A stretch of DNA of 49,238 bases from Conexibacter sp. CPCC 205762. GTDB taxonomy: Bacteria > Actinomycetota > Thermoleophilia > Solirubrobacterales > Solirubrobacteraceae. Positions 6,529 to 16,001 of this stretch are shown here, piece by piece. Position numbers and translations under genes: made by a program. The notes beneath the pieces are model-generated. The model had not been told where the DNA came from, ran no database searches, and saw only the letters and a program-made list of their open reading frames with translations. Each line of letters starts with the position of its first letter. Within the stretch, counting starts at the first letter, position 1. The DNA lies in the NCBI RefSeq assembly GCF_030646155.1, contig NZ_JAUTDN010000042.1:1-49238 (forward strand), written 5' to 3'.

Positions 6529-8005
6529 GGCGCGCGCGGTCGATGCGGGCGCGGGCGGCGGCGCGGGTGCGGGCGGCGGCGTGCCGCGCGCGGTCGTCGT
6601 CGGCGCCGGGCCGTCGGGCTTCTACGCCGCCGCGGCGCTGCTCGACGCCGGCTTCGCGGTCGACCTGCTCGACCGCCTGCCGACGCCGTTCGGCCTCGTG
6701 CGCGCGGGCGTCGCGCCCGACCATCCGAAGATCAAGGCGGTCACGCGCGTCTACGAGAAGATCGCGCGGCGTGAGCGGATGCGCTTCTTCGGCGGCGTGC
6801 AGGTCGGCGTCTCCGTCGGGGTCGAGGACCTCGCCGCGCGCTGGGACGCGGTCGTGTGGGCCGTCGGCGCGCCGCTGCCGAGCCCGCTCGGGATCGCCGG
6901 CGAGCAGCTCGCCGGCTGTCATCCCGCGAGCGACTTCGTCGGCTGGTACAACGGCCATCCGGACCACGCCGCGCGCAGCTTCGGCCTCGACGTCGAGCGG
7001 GCGGTTGTGCTCGGCAACGGCAACGTCGCGCTCGACGTGGCGCGGATGCTGCTGCGCGACCCGGCCGAGCTGGCGCTGACCGACATGGCCGACCACGCGC
7101 TTTCCGCGCTCGCTGCCGCGCGCGTGCGCGAGGTCGTCGTGATCGGCCGCCGCGGCCCGCTGCAGGCGGCCTTCACGGACGGCGAGCTGGTCGAGCTGGG
7201 CCGGATCGCCGGCCTCGGCGTCAGCTTCGACGACGACGCGCTCACGCTGGACCCGCTCAGCGCGGCGGCGCTGGCGGCGGAGCCCGAGGGCTCGCCGGCC
7301 CGGCGCAAGCTGGAGGCGCTTGGCGCGCTCGCCGCCGCGTCGCCGAGCGAGGCCGTCGCCGTCGAGTCGCCCGGCGCTGCCGAGCCGCCGTCAGCCGTCG
7401 AGCCGCCCGCCGTCGCTGCTGCGCCCGCCGCCGGGCGGATTGGCGAGCGCCGGCTCGTCTTCCGCTTCCTCCGCTCCCCGCTGGAGCTGATCGAGCGGGC
7501 GGGGCGGGTGAGCGGGGTCCGGCTCGCCGTCAACCGCCTCGCCGCGCGCGACGGGCGCCTCGTCGCCGAGCCGACCGGGGCGGAGGAGATGCTCGACTGC
7601 GGCCTCGTCGTGACCGCCGTCGGCCACCAGGCCGCGCCGCTGCCGGGCCTGCCGCTCGCCGGCGGCACGATTGCCAACGCCGGCGGCCGCGTCGCCGGCC
7701 GCGCGCGCGAGTACGTCGTCGGCTGGGCCAAGCGCGGCCCCAGCGGCGTGATCGGCACCAACAAGGGCGACGCGCAGGAGACGGTCGCGCGGATCGTCGA
7801 GGATCGAGACGCTGGTCTGCTGGCCAGCTCGTCAGACCAGGAGCCATGGCTGCGCGAGCGCGTCCCGGAGCTGGTCGAGTGGGTCGGCTGGGAGGCGATC
7901 GATGCGCACGAGCGCGCGCTCGGCGAGCCGGCCGGCCGCCCGCGCGCGAAGCTGGTCGACCTCGCCGCGATGGCCGCGGTCGTCGCGCCCCCGCCGCGCG
8001 GCTGA
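6521..8005 (+). CDS. ferredoxin-NADP(+) reductase, FprA/adrenodoxin reductase type
   Basis: A 494-residue FAD enzyme. The N-terminal VVVGAGPSGFYAAAAL (FAD site) and PFGLVRAGVAPDHPK are hallmark sequences of the adrenodoxin-reductase/FprA group, followed by VLGNGNVALDVARML (NADP site) near residue 170 and IGRRGPLQAAFT near 210. The C-terminal GWAKRGPSGVIGTNK is also typical. An alanine/proline-rich insert at about residues 280-310 is not usual and probably forms a flexible loop. The GTG start at 6521 lies inside the end of the ferredoxin gene. The protein would pass electrons from NADPH or NADH to that ferredoxin. A hairpin at 8033-8055 closes the operon. Confidence 0.93.
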   Translation: MGEARAVDAGAGGGAGAGGGVPRAVVVGAGPSGFYAAAALLDAGFAVDLLDRLPTPFGLVRAGVAPDHPKIKAVTRVYEKIARRERMRFFGGVQVGVSVGVEDLAARWDAVVWAVGAPLPSPLGIAGEQLAGCHPASDFVGWYNGHPDHAARSFGLDVERAVVLGNGNVALDVARMLLRDPAELALTDMADHALSALAAARVREVVVIGRRGPLQAAFTDGELVELGRIAGLGVSFDDDALTLDPLSAAALAAEPEGSPARRKLEALGALAAASPSEAVAVESPGAAEPPSAVEPPAVAAAPAAGRIGERRLVFRFLRSPLELIERAGRVSGVRLAVNRLAARDGRLVAEPTGAEEMLDCGLVVTAVGHQAAPLPGLPLAGGTIANAGGRVAGRAREYVVGWAKRGPSGVIGTNKGDAQETVARIVEDRDAGLLASSSDQEPWLRERVPELVEWVGWEAIDAHERALGEPAGRPRAKLVDLAAMAAVVAPPPRG

Positions 8006-8032
8006 CGCACTCTGCGCGCCGGCCGCCCGCCC

Positions 8033-8055
8033 CGTCCGCGCGGCTGACGCGGACG
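8033..8055 (+). terminator. hairpin after the oxygenase operon
   Basis: CGTCCGCG (8033-8040) and CGCGGACG (8048-8055) form a perfect 8-bp stem with a 7-base loop, 27 nt after the reductase stop. There is no T-tract, as is common for high-GC actinobacterial terminators. Confidence 0.5.
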
Positions 8056-8063
8056 CGACACAA

Positions 8064-8077
8064 GCGACCTGACTCCC
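8064..8077 (+). promoter_or_regulatory. CTGAGTCCC-like element 1 upstream of a secreted protease gene
   Basis: GCGACCTGACTCCC lies 81 nt before the protease start. Close relatives of this 14-mer occur upstream of two other exported-protein genes (11663-11676 and, on the minus strand, 30163-30150). Its function is unknown. Confidence 0.35.
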
Positions 8078-8158
8078 TGGCGCGTCGCCGCCGCGTCTGC
8101 CAGGCTGCTCGGCGCCAGTGGTCGCTGGCATTGAACCCGGACCGGGGGTTTGCAGGCC

Positions 8159-11100
8159 GTGAGGAAGTCCGCCGTCGCGCTCGCGCTGAGCGCTGCCATC
8201 GTCGCTGTCGCGGCGCCGCCGAGCCAGGCCGTGCAGCCGCACGACCACGACGCGCTGCCGCTGCTCGACGCACGCGGCAGAGGCGCCGCGCCGACCGGCG
8301 CGGCGACCGACGCCGGTCGCAACGACCGGCTGCTGAGCGGCCGCTCGAAGGATCTTCCGCGCGAGATCGTGCTCGACTACGTGCGCGACCACCGCGAGCG
8401 CTTCGGTCTCGATGACGCCGGCGTCGCGCAGCTGCAGCTCGTCGCGCGCGCCGTCAGCCCCGACGGCATCGTCCACCTGCGCTTCAACCAGGTGCTCGAC
8501 GGCGTGCTCTCGTTCGACCGCGGGATCGACGGCCACGTCACCGCTGACGGCCGCCTGATCACCGTCTCCGGCGCTCCGCTCGCCGGCGCCAGACTTGCCG
8601 CGAGCACCCCCGCGCTCGGCAGGAGCACGGGCATCGAGGCCGCGACCGAGGCGCTCGGGCCCGACGCGACCGGCGAGCACGCCGCGCTGCGCTGGACCGC
8701 CGACGGGAAGGGCCGCGCGCGGCTCGCGTGGCAGGTCACGGCCGACGACGGCGACGGCCTGCTCTACGCGCTGCTCGTCGACGCCGCCGACGGCGAGCTG
8801 CTGCGGCGCCAGAGCCTCTCGCACGACCTCGGGCAGGCGAGATGGTTCAGATCGGACCCGCTCACGACCCCGGCGCAGACGCAGATCACGATGCCGCCGG
8901 CCTGGTACGACGACAACGCCGGCGGGACCCGCCTGTGGGGTCAGTACGTCCGTACCTACACCGACCGGCAGAACAGAAATCCCGCCTACGGCAGCGAGAA
9001 CGGCGCCGGCCTGACGCAGATCCCCGCCAGCGACGCGGGCGCGCTCGACTGGCTCTACGCGCCGGTCGCCTTCCCGGCCGCGACGCCGTGCCCGCCCGGC
9101 GCGCCGTGCACCTGGGACTCGACCAACAGCGCGAGCGCCGACGTCAACCAGTTCCAGGCGGCGACCAACGCACACGTGCTCGCGAGCCGTTACCACGACC
9201 ACCTGCTGCAGGCCCCGATCGGCTTCGACGAGGCGTCGGGCAACTTCCAGGTGACCAACAGCAGCGGCCAGGGGAGAGGCGGCGACCCGGTCCGCGTCGA
9301 GGTCAACGACGGCGCGGGCTTGAACAACGCGAACTTCGGCACGCCGCCAGACGGCCAGGCGCCGCGGATGCAGATGTTCCTGTGGACCACGCGCGACGTC
9401 AACGGCAGCGACGAGGCCGACGTCGTCTACCACGAGTACGGCCACGGCCTCAGCAGCCGGCTCGTCGTCAACGCCTCCGGCAGCTCGACGCTCTCCCCGC
9501 TGCAGTCGCAGATGATGGGCGAGGCCTGGAGCGACTTCTACGCCTTCGACCTGCTCGTCGGCGAAGGCGCCCTGACCGACACCGGCGCGCCGGCCGAGCT
9601 GGCGCTCGGCTCCTACGTCACCAACCGCGGCGTCCTCCGCGCGAAGCCGATCGACTGCCCGGTCGCGGAGGCCGGCGTCAGCGGCTGCGACGGCAACTAC
9701 GCCGGCAGACCGGTGGTGCTCGGCGGCTACACCTACGGCGATCTCGCCCGCACCGACAACACGTCGCCGCACAACGGCGGCGAGGTCTGGGGCGAGACGC
9801 TCTGGGAGCTGCGCAGAGCGGTCGGCCGTCAGGCCGCGCTGGCGCTCGTGACCGGCGGGATGCGGCTGTCGCCGGACGCGCCGTCGATGCTCGACATGCG
9901 TGACGCGATCCTCCAGCAGGCGCTCGCGATGCGCACCGCGCCGGGCGCCGCGGACGACTGGTTCCCGAGAGCGTGGGCGGTCTTCGCCGCGCGCGGCTTC
10001 GGCGCGAGCGCGACGACCCCGAATGCCGCCAGCACCGCCCCGACCGAGGCGTTCGACCTGCCCAGAGGCGTCGTCGGCGGCGGCGCGCTGACGGTCAGCG
10101 ACCCCTACCCGGGCGGCGATGACGACGGCGTCGCCGAGCCGGGCGAGCGGGTCGAGCTGTCGTGGCCGCTCGCGAGCCGCGGCGTCGTCGACCTGCTCGG
10201 CGTGACCGGCACGCTGACCGGTGCGCCGGCGCTGGCGATCCTCGACGGCAGCGCCGCCTGGCCGCTGCTCGGCAACGCCCGAACGGCAGCCAACAGCGAC
10301 CCGTTCGTCGTGAGAGTCCCGGCCGGCCAGTGCACGACCGCGTATCCGGTCTCGCTCGCGATCTCCAGCACGGAGGGCGCGGCGACCGCGACCGCGACGG
10401 TCGACCCGCGGCCGGGGCAGCGCAGCGTGGTGGCGATCCCGGACAGCGACGGCGTCGGCAGATCGACGGTCGACGCGCCGATGACGGTGAGCGGCAGCGG
10501 CGCCGTCACCGACGTCGACGTGCGGATCGACGAGCTGCGCCACACCTACGTCGGCGACCTCACGCTCGAGCTGATCCACGACGGCGTCACCGTGACGCTG
10601 ATCGACCGGCTGGGCAACGGCGGCTACGGCGGCCACGACGTGATCGACGCGGTGATCGACTCCGACGCCCCCGGCGCGGTCACGCTGACGCCCGGCGGCC
10701 CGATCGGCGGTCGCTTCCAGCCGGCGGTCGCGAACGCGCTCGACAACTTCGACGGCCATCCGGTCGCCGGCACCTGGACGCTGCGGATCCACGATGGCGC
10801 CGCCGGCGACACCGGCGAGCTGCGCAGCTGGGGGATCGACTCGCCGCAGCAGGCCTGTGGCCGGCTGGAGATCCCCGCCGCCGCGACCGGTGCGGCCGCG
10901 GTCGGTGGCGACAGCAGCGCGACGCTCGACGGCGCGGTGACGCCGAACGGACGCGCGACGGGCCTCCGCTTCGCGTGGGGGACGACGAGCGCCTACGGCG
11001 CCACGACGCCGGTCGAGCCGCTCGGCGCCGGTGACGGCGCGGTCACGCGCGCGGCGTCGCTGAGCGGCCTCGCCCCGAGCACGACCTACCACTACCGCGT

Positions 11101-11647
11101 CGAGGCGATCCGCGACGGCGCGCTCGCGGTCGCCGGCGAGGACCGCACGTTCACGACGGCCGCGGCGATCGTCATCCCGCCGCCCAGCGATGGCGGCGGA
11201 GGCGGCGGCGGTGGCGGTCCGACGCCCCCGGGCGGCCAGCCGCCGGCCGGCCCGCCGGCCGGCGACACGACCGCGCCGAGCGTGACCCGCCCCGCGGTCG
11301 CGCTCGCGAGAGCCGCCCGCAGAGGCGCCGCCGCGCGCCGCAGAGCGACGGTCAGATTCACGCTCGGCGAGGCGGCGACGGTGACCGCGCTGGTGACGTC
11401 GAGAGCGGCCGGCATCACGCGCGGCAAGGCCTGCGTCGCGGTGCCGAGGAAGCGCCCGCGCGGCGCCAGAGCGTGCACCCGCACGCTGACGGCGGCGCGC
11501 GCGACGGTCAGAGCAGCCGCCGGTGCGGTCACGCTCAGACTGCCCGGCGCCGGCCTGCCGAAGGGCGCCTACACGCTGACGCTGACCGCCGTCGACGCGG
11601 CCGGGAACAGATCGAAGCCGGTCACCGCGCGCGTGACCGTGCGCTGA
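8159..11647 (+). CDS. secreted M36 (fungalysin)-type metallopeptidase with P-domain and FN3-like domain
   Basis: A 1162-residue exported zinc protease. GTG 8159 is chosen because it follows a GGGGG ribosome site by about 10 nt and begins a good signal peptide (MRKSAVALALSAAIVAVAAP). An upstream TTG at 8150 is possible but badly spaced. The catalytic HEYGH is at residues 425-429, with the third ligand in GEAWSDF near 455, as in peptidase family M36. A long N-terminal propeptide precedes it. After the catalytic domain come a proprotein-convertase P-like domain (about 758-897), an FN3-like domain (about 914-1001), a glycine/proline linker (about 1009-1038) and a basic beta domain with two cysteines. 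Role: extracellular protein degradation. AGA arginine codons are frequent. Confidence 0.9.
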   Translation: MRKSAVALALSAAIVAVAAPPSQAVQPHDHDALPLLDARGRGAAPTGAATDAGRNDRLLSGRSKDLPREIVLDYVRDHRERFGLDDAGVAQLQLVARAVSPDGIVHLRFNQVLDGVLSFDRGIDGHVTADGRLITVSGAPLAGARLAASTPALGRSTGIEAATEALGPDATGEHAALRWTADGKGRARLAWQVTADDGDGLLYALLVDAADGELLRRQSLSHDLGQARWFRSDPLTTPAQTQITMPPAWYDDNAGGTRLWGQYVRTYTDRQNRNPAYGSENGAGLTQIPASDAGALDWLYAPVAFPAATPCPPGAPCTWDSTNSASADVNQFQAATNAHVLASRYHDHLLQAPIGFDEASGNFQVTNSSGQGRGGDPVRVEVNDGAGLNNANFGTPPDGQAPRMQMFLWTTRDVNGSDEADVVYHEYGHGLSSRLVVNASGSSTLSPLQSQMMGEAWSDFYAFDLLVGEGALTDTGAPAELALGSYVTNRGVLRAKPIDCPVAEAGVSGCDGNYAGRPVVLGGYTYGDLARTDNTSPHNGGEVWGETLWELRRAVGRQAALALVTGGMRLSPDAPSMLDMRDAILQQALAMRTAPGAADDWFPRAWAVFAARGFGASATTPNAASTAPTEAFDLPRGVVGGGALTVSDPYPGGDDDGVAEPGERVELSWPLASRGVVDLLGVTGTLTGAPALAILDGSAAWPLLGNARTAANSDPFVVRVPAGQCTTAYPVSLAISSTEGAATATATVDPRPGQRSVVAIPDSDGVGRSTVDAPMTVSGSGAVTDVDVRIDELRHTYVGDLTLELIHDGVTVTLIDRLGNGGYGGHDVIDAVIDSDAPGAVTLTPGGPIGGRFQPAVANALDNFDGHPVAGTWTLRIHDGAAGDTGELRSWGIDSPQQACGRLEIPAAATGAAAVGGDSSATLDGAVTPNGRATGLRFAWGTTSAYGATTPVEPLGAGDGAVTRAASLSGLAPSTTYHYRVEAIRDGALAVAGEDRTFTTAAAIVIPPPSDGGGGGGGGGPTPPGGQPPAGPPAGDTTAPSVTRPAVALARAARRGAAARRRATVRFTLGEAATVTALVTSRAAGITRGKACVAVPRKRPRGARACTRTLTAARATVRAAAGAVTLRLPGAGLPKGAYTLTLTAVDAAGNRSKPVTARVTVR

Positions 11648-11649
11648 CG

Positions 11650-11689
11650 CCGGGCGGGCGACGGGACCTGAGTCCCCTCGCCCGCCCGG
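11650..11689. terminator. long hairpin between the protease and FG-GAP genes
   Basis: CCGGGCGGGCGA (11650-11661) pairs perfectly with TCGCCCGCCCGG (11678-11689). After a C/C mismatch the stem continues with GGGAC/GTCCC around a CTGA loop. It begins two bases after the protease stop. The inner part is also the best copy of the GGGACCTGAGTCCC element, so the hairpin may double as a 5' regulatory site for the next gene. Confidence 0.65.
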
Positions 11690-11701
11690 GACCGGCGTCC
11701 A

Positions 11702-11730
11702 TTGCGGCAGCCGCGGGCGGCTCGTAGCGT
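11702..11730 (+). promoter_or_regulatory. promoter of the FG-GAP protein gene
   Basis: A -35 TTGCGG (11702-11707), a 17-bp spacer and a -10 TAGCGT (11725-11730) precede ATG 11741 by only 10 nt, so the transcript is expected to have almost no leader. The same context (CGTAGCnTGGGCGGTC) recurs at 48079-48094 before another secreted-protein gene. Confidence 0.6.
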
Positions 11731-11740
11731 GGGCGGTCGC

Positions 11741-13708
11741 ATGGACGCGAGCGGGATCAAGACGGGCGCGACCCTCCAGTGGGCCTCCACGGCTCTGCTG
11801 GCGCTCGTCCTCCTGCTCGCGGCCTGCGCGCTCGGCGCCGCGCGCGCCGAGGCGATCTCGTTCACGACCAGATCGGTGACCGTGCCCGGCTCCGGGATCG
11901 GCGCCGAGAGCGGCCTCGCGCTCGGCGACTTCGACGCGGACGGCGACCTCGACATCGCCGTCTCGCTCGGATCGGGCGACCTGTCGGTGCTGCTGCGCGG
12001 CGCCGACGGCAGCTATGCGCAGGCGCCGACGTTCCCGCGCTCGCTCGGCAGAAGCTACGCCGGGCCGATGCGAGCGGTCGACCTGAACGGAGACGGCCAC
12101 CTCGACCTCGTCGCGCTGCAGATCCAGGATGCGACCTCGTACGCGATCGTGCTGCTGGGCGACGGCGCCGGCGGCTTCGGCACCGCCGCCTCGATCCCGC
12201 TGACGGGCACGCCCGGCACGATGGCGGTCGGCGACGTGACCGGCGACGGCAAGCTCGACCTCGTGCTGCCGAGCTACATGCCCAGCGGCGGCCCGCGCCT
12301 GCTGACGATGCCGGGTGACGGTGCCGGCGGCTTCGGCGCGCCGCTCGCGAGCCAGCCGCCGCTCGACGGCAGCGACCCGGCCGCGATCGTGCTCGCCGAC
12401 CTCGACGCGGACGGTGACCTCGACGCCGCCGTCGCCCACGTCTTCACCGCCGCCGGGATCGTCACGGTCCTCCGCAACGACGGCGCCGGCGGGTTCGCGA
12501 GCGTCGCCGGCAGCCCGTTCGACATCGGCTCTGGCGTGCTGACGATGGCCGGGGGAGACGTCAACGGCGACGGCCGGCTCGACCTCGTCGCGCCGGTGCG
12601 GACGGGGATCGCGGGCGACAGCAGATCGAGCACCGCCGGTGTGCTGCTCGGCACTGGCGCGGGCGGCTTCGTGAGAGGGCCGCCCGACTCGTTCGCGACG
12701 CCGCCGGCGCAGAACCCGGTCGCGCCGTTCGCCTTCCCGCTCGGCGACCTCGACGGCGACGGCACGCTCGACGGCGCGATCGCTACCGATGCGGGCACCG
12801 CCTGGCCCGTGTTCGGCGACGGTGCCGGCCGTTTCCTGTCGGAGGCGACGAGCGGCATCGCCACCGGCGCGATCGCGACCGCCGGCACGATCGCCGACGT
12901 CGACGGCGACGGCGTGCTCGACGTCGTCGTCACCAGCACCGCATCGCCCGCGCGCGTCTTCCTGCTGATCAACGACGCGGAGCCCGCGATCTCCGCTCCG
13001 GCCGGCGCCGACCTCGGCAGCGCCCAGGTCGGCGGCGCGGCGACGACCGCGGCGGTGCGGATCGAGAACCCGGGCGACCACGGCCTGCGCGTGACCGGCC
13101 TGACGGTCGCGGGCGCCGACGCGGCCGACTTCGCCGCGAGCGGCTGCATGACCGCGCCGGTCCCCGCCGGCTCCTTCTGCGACGCGACCGTCAGCTTCGC
13201 CCCGCACGCCGCCGGCGCCCGCGCCGCGACCCTGACGATCTCCTCCTCTGCTCCGAGCGGCCCCGCGACCGTCGCCCTCACCGGCACCGCGACCCCTGCG
13301 CCGCCGGCCGCCTGCCCCGGCGGCGACGGCGGCAGAGGCGGCACCGACGGCGGCGGCAGCGGCCCGGCCGCGCGCGCCGCGACGCTGAAGCTGACGCTGC
13401 GCCCGGCCCGCGCCGCGAAGCTCGCGCCCGGCAGACGCCTGCGCCTGACCGTCACCGTCCGCAACGCCGGCACGCTCGCCGCGTCCGCCGTGACGCTCTG
13501 CCCGCGCGCGAGCGCGAAGCAGCTCACGGCCGGCCGCTGCCTGAAGCTCGGCAGACTCGCCGCCGGCCGCAGCGCCCGCCGCACGATCACGCTGAAGCTG
13601 GCCAGATCGGCCCGCCCCGGCCGCAGCTACACGCTGACCCTGACCGCCAGAGCCCGCGGCGCCAGAGCCGCCACCGCCCGCCTGGCGCTCAGAGCCGCCC
13701 GCCGCTGA
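11741..13708 (+). CDS. secreted FG-GAP/VCBS repeat protein with Hydin-like and C-terminal beta domains
   Basis: A 655-residue exported protein of unknown ligand. The N-terminus has a signal sequence with a leucine-rich core ending near ARAEA. Residues about 50-420 hold repeated calcium-binding FG-GAP/VCBS blades, seen as recurring D-x-D-G-D-x-D motifs (for example DFDADGDLD, DLNGDGHLD, DVTGDGKLD, DLDADGDLD, DVNGDGRLD, DLDGDGTLD, DVDGDGVLD), which form a beta-propeller. An ASPM/SPD-2/Hydin-like beta domain follows at about 425-525, then a glycine-rich linker and a basic repeat domain of the DUF11/CARDB kind. ATG 11741 is chosen over upstream codons because the promoter's -10 box lies just before it. 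It is probably a cell-surface adhesion or sensing protein. Confidence 0.82.
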   Translation: MDASGIKTGATLQWASTALLALVLLLAACALGAARAEAISFTTRSVTVPGSGIGAESGLALGDFDADGDLDIAVSLGSGDLSVLLRGADGSYAQAPTFPRSLGRSYAGPMRAVDLNGDGHLDLVALQIQDATSYAIVLLGDGAGGFGTAASIPLTGTPGTMAVGDVTGDGKLDLVLPSYMPSGGPRLLTMPGDGAGGFGAPLASQPPLDGSDPAAIVLADLDADGDLDAAVAHVFTAAGIVTVLRNDGAGGFASVAGSPFDIGSGVLTMAGGDVNGDGRLDLVAPVRTGIAGDSRSSTAGVLLGTGAGGFVRGPPDSFATPPAQNPVAPFAFPLGDLDGDGTLDGAIATDAGTAWPVFGDGAGRFLSEATSGIATGAIATAGTIADVDGDGVLDVVVTSTASPARVFLLINDAEPAISAPAGADLGSAQVGGAATTAAVRIENPGDHGLRVTGLTVAGADAADFAASGCMTAPVPAGSFCDATVSFAPHAAGARAATLTISSSAPSGPATVALTGTATPAPPAACPGGDGGRGGTDGGGSGPAARAATLKLTLRPARAAKLAPGRRLRLTVTVRNAGTLAASAVTLCPRASAKQLTAGRCLKLGRLAAGRSARRTITLKLARSARPGRSYTLTLTARARGARAATARLALRAARR

Positions 13709-13798
13709 CGCCGTCCGCGCGCGCCAAGCCGCCCGCTGCGCCCGCCCGCCCGCGCCGCCCCTGACGCCGTCCGCCGCGTACCGCACGACCGCCCCGCA

Positions 13799-13831
13799 CC
13801 GGCCGCCGCCGTGAGGGACGGCGGCGGCCGG
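13799..13831. terminator. strong hairpin between convergent FG-GAP and chemoreceptor genes
   Basis: CCGGCCGCCGCCGT (13799-13812) pairs perfectly over 14 bp with 13818-13831 around a GAGGG loop. It lies in the 211-bp gap between two converging genes and can serve both strands. The rest of that gap holds only GC-rich sequence, a repeated TGACGCCGTCCGC (13706-13718 and 13762-13774) and a partial CTGAGTCCC element near 13873. Confidence 0.7.
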
Positions 13832-13919
13832 CGGGGAGGTCCGCCGGCGCCAGCCAGGAGAGGCGCCGACAGCTGAGTCCCGGCGCCGCCCCACAGGCGC
13901 CGGCAGACCAAGCGCCCTG

Positions 13920-16001
13920 CTATATGGCGCCAGCCAACTTGAACTGCCCGACCAGCCGCTCCAGCTGCTCCGCGGTGCGCGCCAGCTCCTGCGAGGAGGC
14001 GGCGATCTCCTGGGCGGAGGCGCTCGTCTGCTGGGTCGAGGCGGAGACCTGCTCGGTCGAGGCAGAGGACTGCTCGGCGACCGAGACGACCTCGCTCATG
14101 TCCTCGCCCATCCGCTGCGAGCGGTCGGCGATCTCGGTCACGGCCGCAGCGATCTCGCCGACGCGGGCGTTCATGTCCTCGACGCTCGTGCCGATCCGCA
14201 GGAACGCCTGGCGCGCCTCGTCGACCGTCTCGACGCCGCGCTCGATCTCGTCCGAGCCCGACTCGACCGACGCGATCGCGCTGCCGGTGTCGCGCTGGAT
14301 CTCGGAGATCAGCGTCGAGATCGAGGAGGCCGCCTGCTGCGACTCCTCGGCGAGCTTGCGGACCTCCTCGGCGACGACGGCGAAGCCGCGGCCCTGCTCG
14401 CCGGCGCGCGCCGCCTCGATCGCGGCGTTGAGGGCGAGCAGGTTGGTCTGCTCGGCGATGCCGGTGATCGTCGCGACGATGCCGCCGATCTGGTCGGACT
14501 TCGCGCCGAGGCCGCGCATCGCGTCGATCGACGCGGCCGAGACGGCCGACAGCGCCTGCATCCCGTCGGTCGCGCGGGCGATCGCCTGCGAGCCCTCCTC
14601 GGCGACCGAGCGAGCGGCCTCCGCGGCACGCGCGGTCGCCTCCGCGTTGGTCGTCGAGGCGAGCGCGGCGCCGCTGACGGCCTCGCCGGTCTCGCGCGCG
14701 CGGCCGACCGTGCGCACCTGCCGCTCGGCGCCCGCGGCGACCTCGCCGACGGCGGAGGCGATCTCGCCGATCGCACGGCCGGTCTCCTCCGAGGTCGTCG
14801 CCATCTGCTGCGAGGCGGCCGCGACCGACTGCGTCTCGCCGGCGATCTGGCGCAGCATCTCCTCGACCCGCGCGCGCATCGCGTTGTACTCGCCGACGGA
14901 GGCGTGCAGCTGACCGAGCATCGCGTTGTAGATCTCCGCGAGGCGGCCGACGGCGCGCCCGTCCTCGGCGACGATCGCGCCGGTCGAGCTGCTCGCCTCG
15001 ACCGTCAGGTCGCCGGCGGCGACGGCGGCCAGCGCGGCCTCGAGCCCAGCCAGCTCATGGCTGCTGAGCGCGTCGAGCCGGTCGATCAGCAGCTCCAGCG
15101 CCGAGCTGTCGCCGAGCGCCTCGCGCAGCTGCGCGCTCATCTCCGCGAACGCCATCCCGAGCGCGTCCCTGTCGGACTTCGGCTCGACCGCGACGGCGAG
15201 GTCGCCGGCGGCGATCCGTCTGGCGGCGTCGGCCATCTCGCCGAGGTAGCCGACCATGTCGCCGAAGGCGGCGCCGGCCTCGCCGATCTCGTCGCGCGAT
15301 CTGATCGCGACCTTCTGCTCGATGTCGCCCTGCGAGATCCCGCGCGCGGCGCGCACGAGCTGCCGCACGCCGCCGGAGATCGAACGCGATGCGAGCAGCG
15401 CGATCAGCAGCCCGATCACGACCGCTATCGCCGCGAGCGCGAGGATCGTCGTGCGGGTCGAGTCGACGGTCGAGCGGGCGTCTCTGGAGGTCGCCAGCGA
15501 GGTCGCGACCTGTCTCTCGTTGAGCGGCCCGAGCGATCTCGTCATCGCCGAGTAGGTCTCGGCTCCCGGACCCTGCTGGAGCGTGCCGAGCGCGGTCGTG
15601 TAGTCCATTCTGTCGGCGGCCGCGAGGAATCTCGCGCGCGTCGCGTCGACGTAGCCGCTCCATGCCGCGGCGAACGCGGCGACGTCGGCCGGGTTCGCGG
15701 TTCTTCTCAGCTCGGCGACCTTGGCGGTGACGCCCTGCTCGTCCATCTCCAGCGCTCTCAGCAGCTCCGGACGGGCTCTTCTGTCCGCGAGGATGTAGCC
15801 GAACTGGTCGGCGCGGTACTTGAAGACGAGCGCGTTGATCGAGCCGATGTTCTGGAGGCTCGGCACGACTCTGTCGCCGAACTCCTGCACGTTGTCGTTG
15901 ACCGCGCCGGTGCGCGATATCGCGACGAAGCTGACGACGACGAGCAGTGCGAGCACGACGAGGAAGCCGCCAAGCAGCTTCGTCCTGACAGACAATCTCA
16001 T
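13920..16001 (-). CDS. methyl-accepting chemotaxis protein
   Basis: A 693-residue chemoreceptor. Transmembrane segment 1 is at about residues 8-30 and segment 2 at about 184-208, enclosing a helical-bundle ligand domain outside the membrane. A HAMP domain follows, then a second HAMP-like region, then the long signalling coiled coil. The hairpin tip is unmistakable (GIAEQTNLLALNAAIEAA, then GRGFAVVAEEVRKLAEES), near residues 505-545. The protein ends in a serine/glutamine/alanine-rich helix. No receptor-specific CheR-binding pentapeptide is seen. GGAGG precedes the ATG. It stands alone, without che genes nearby, and is divergent from a TetR gene. The ligand is unknown. Confidence 0.95.
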   Translation of the reverse strand: MRLSVRTKLLGGFLVVLALLVVVSFVAISRTGAVNDNVQEFGDRVVPSLQNIGSINALVFKYRADQFGYILADRRARPELLRALEMDEQGVTAKVAELRRTANPADVAAFAAAWSGYVDATRARFLAAADRMDYTTALGTLQQGPGAETYSAMTRSLGPLNERQVATSLATSRDARSTVDSTRTTILALAAIAVVIGLLIALLASRSISGGVRQLVRAARGISQGDIEQKVAIRSRDEIGEAGAAFGDMVGYLGEMADAARRIAAGDLAVAVEPKSDRDALGMAFAEMSAQLREALGDSSALELLIDRLDALSSHELAGLEAALAAVAAGDLTVEASSSTGAIVAEDGRAVGRLAEIYNAMLGQLHASVGEYNAMRARVEEMLRQIAGETQSVAAASQQMATTSEETGRAIGEIASAVGEVAAGAERQVRTVGRARETGEAVSGAALASTTNAEATARAAEAARSVAEEGSQAIARATDGMQALSAVSAASIDAMRGLGAKSDQIGGIVATITGIAEQTNLLALNAAIEAARAGEQGRGFAVVAEEVRKLAEESQQAASSISTLISEIQRDTGSAIASVESGSDEIERGVETVDEARQAFLRIGTSVEDMNARVGEIAAAVTEIADRSQRMGEDMSEVVSVAEQSSASTEQVSASTQQTSASAQEIAASSQELARTAEQLERLVGQFKLAGAI

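Noticed and set aside
7832..13894. A 2020-codon open frame on the minus strand
   Set aside because: It runs antisense to the reductase, M36 and FG-GAP genes, has arginine/glycine-rich low-complexity translation and no recognisable domain. It is a by-product of high GC.
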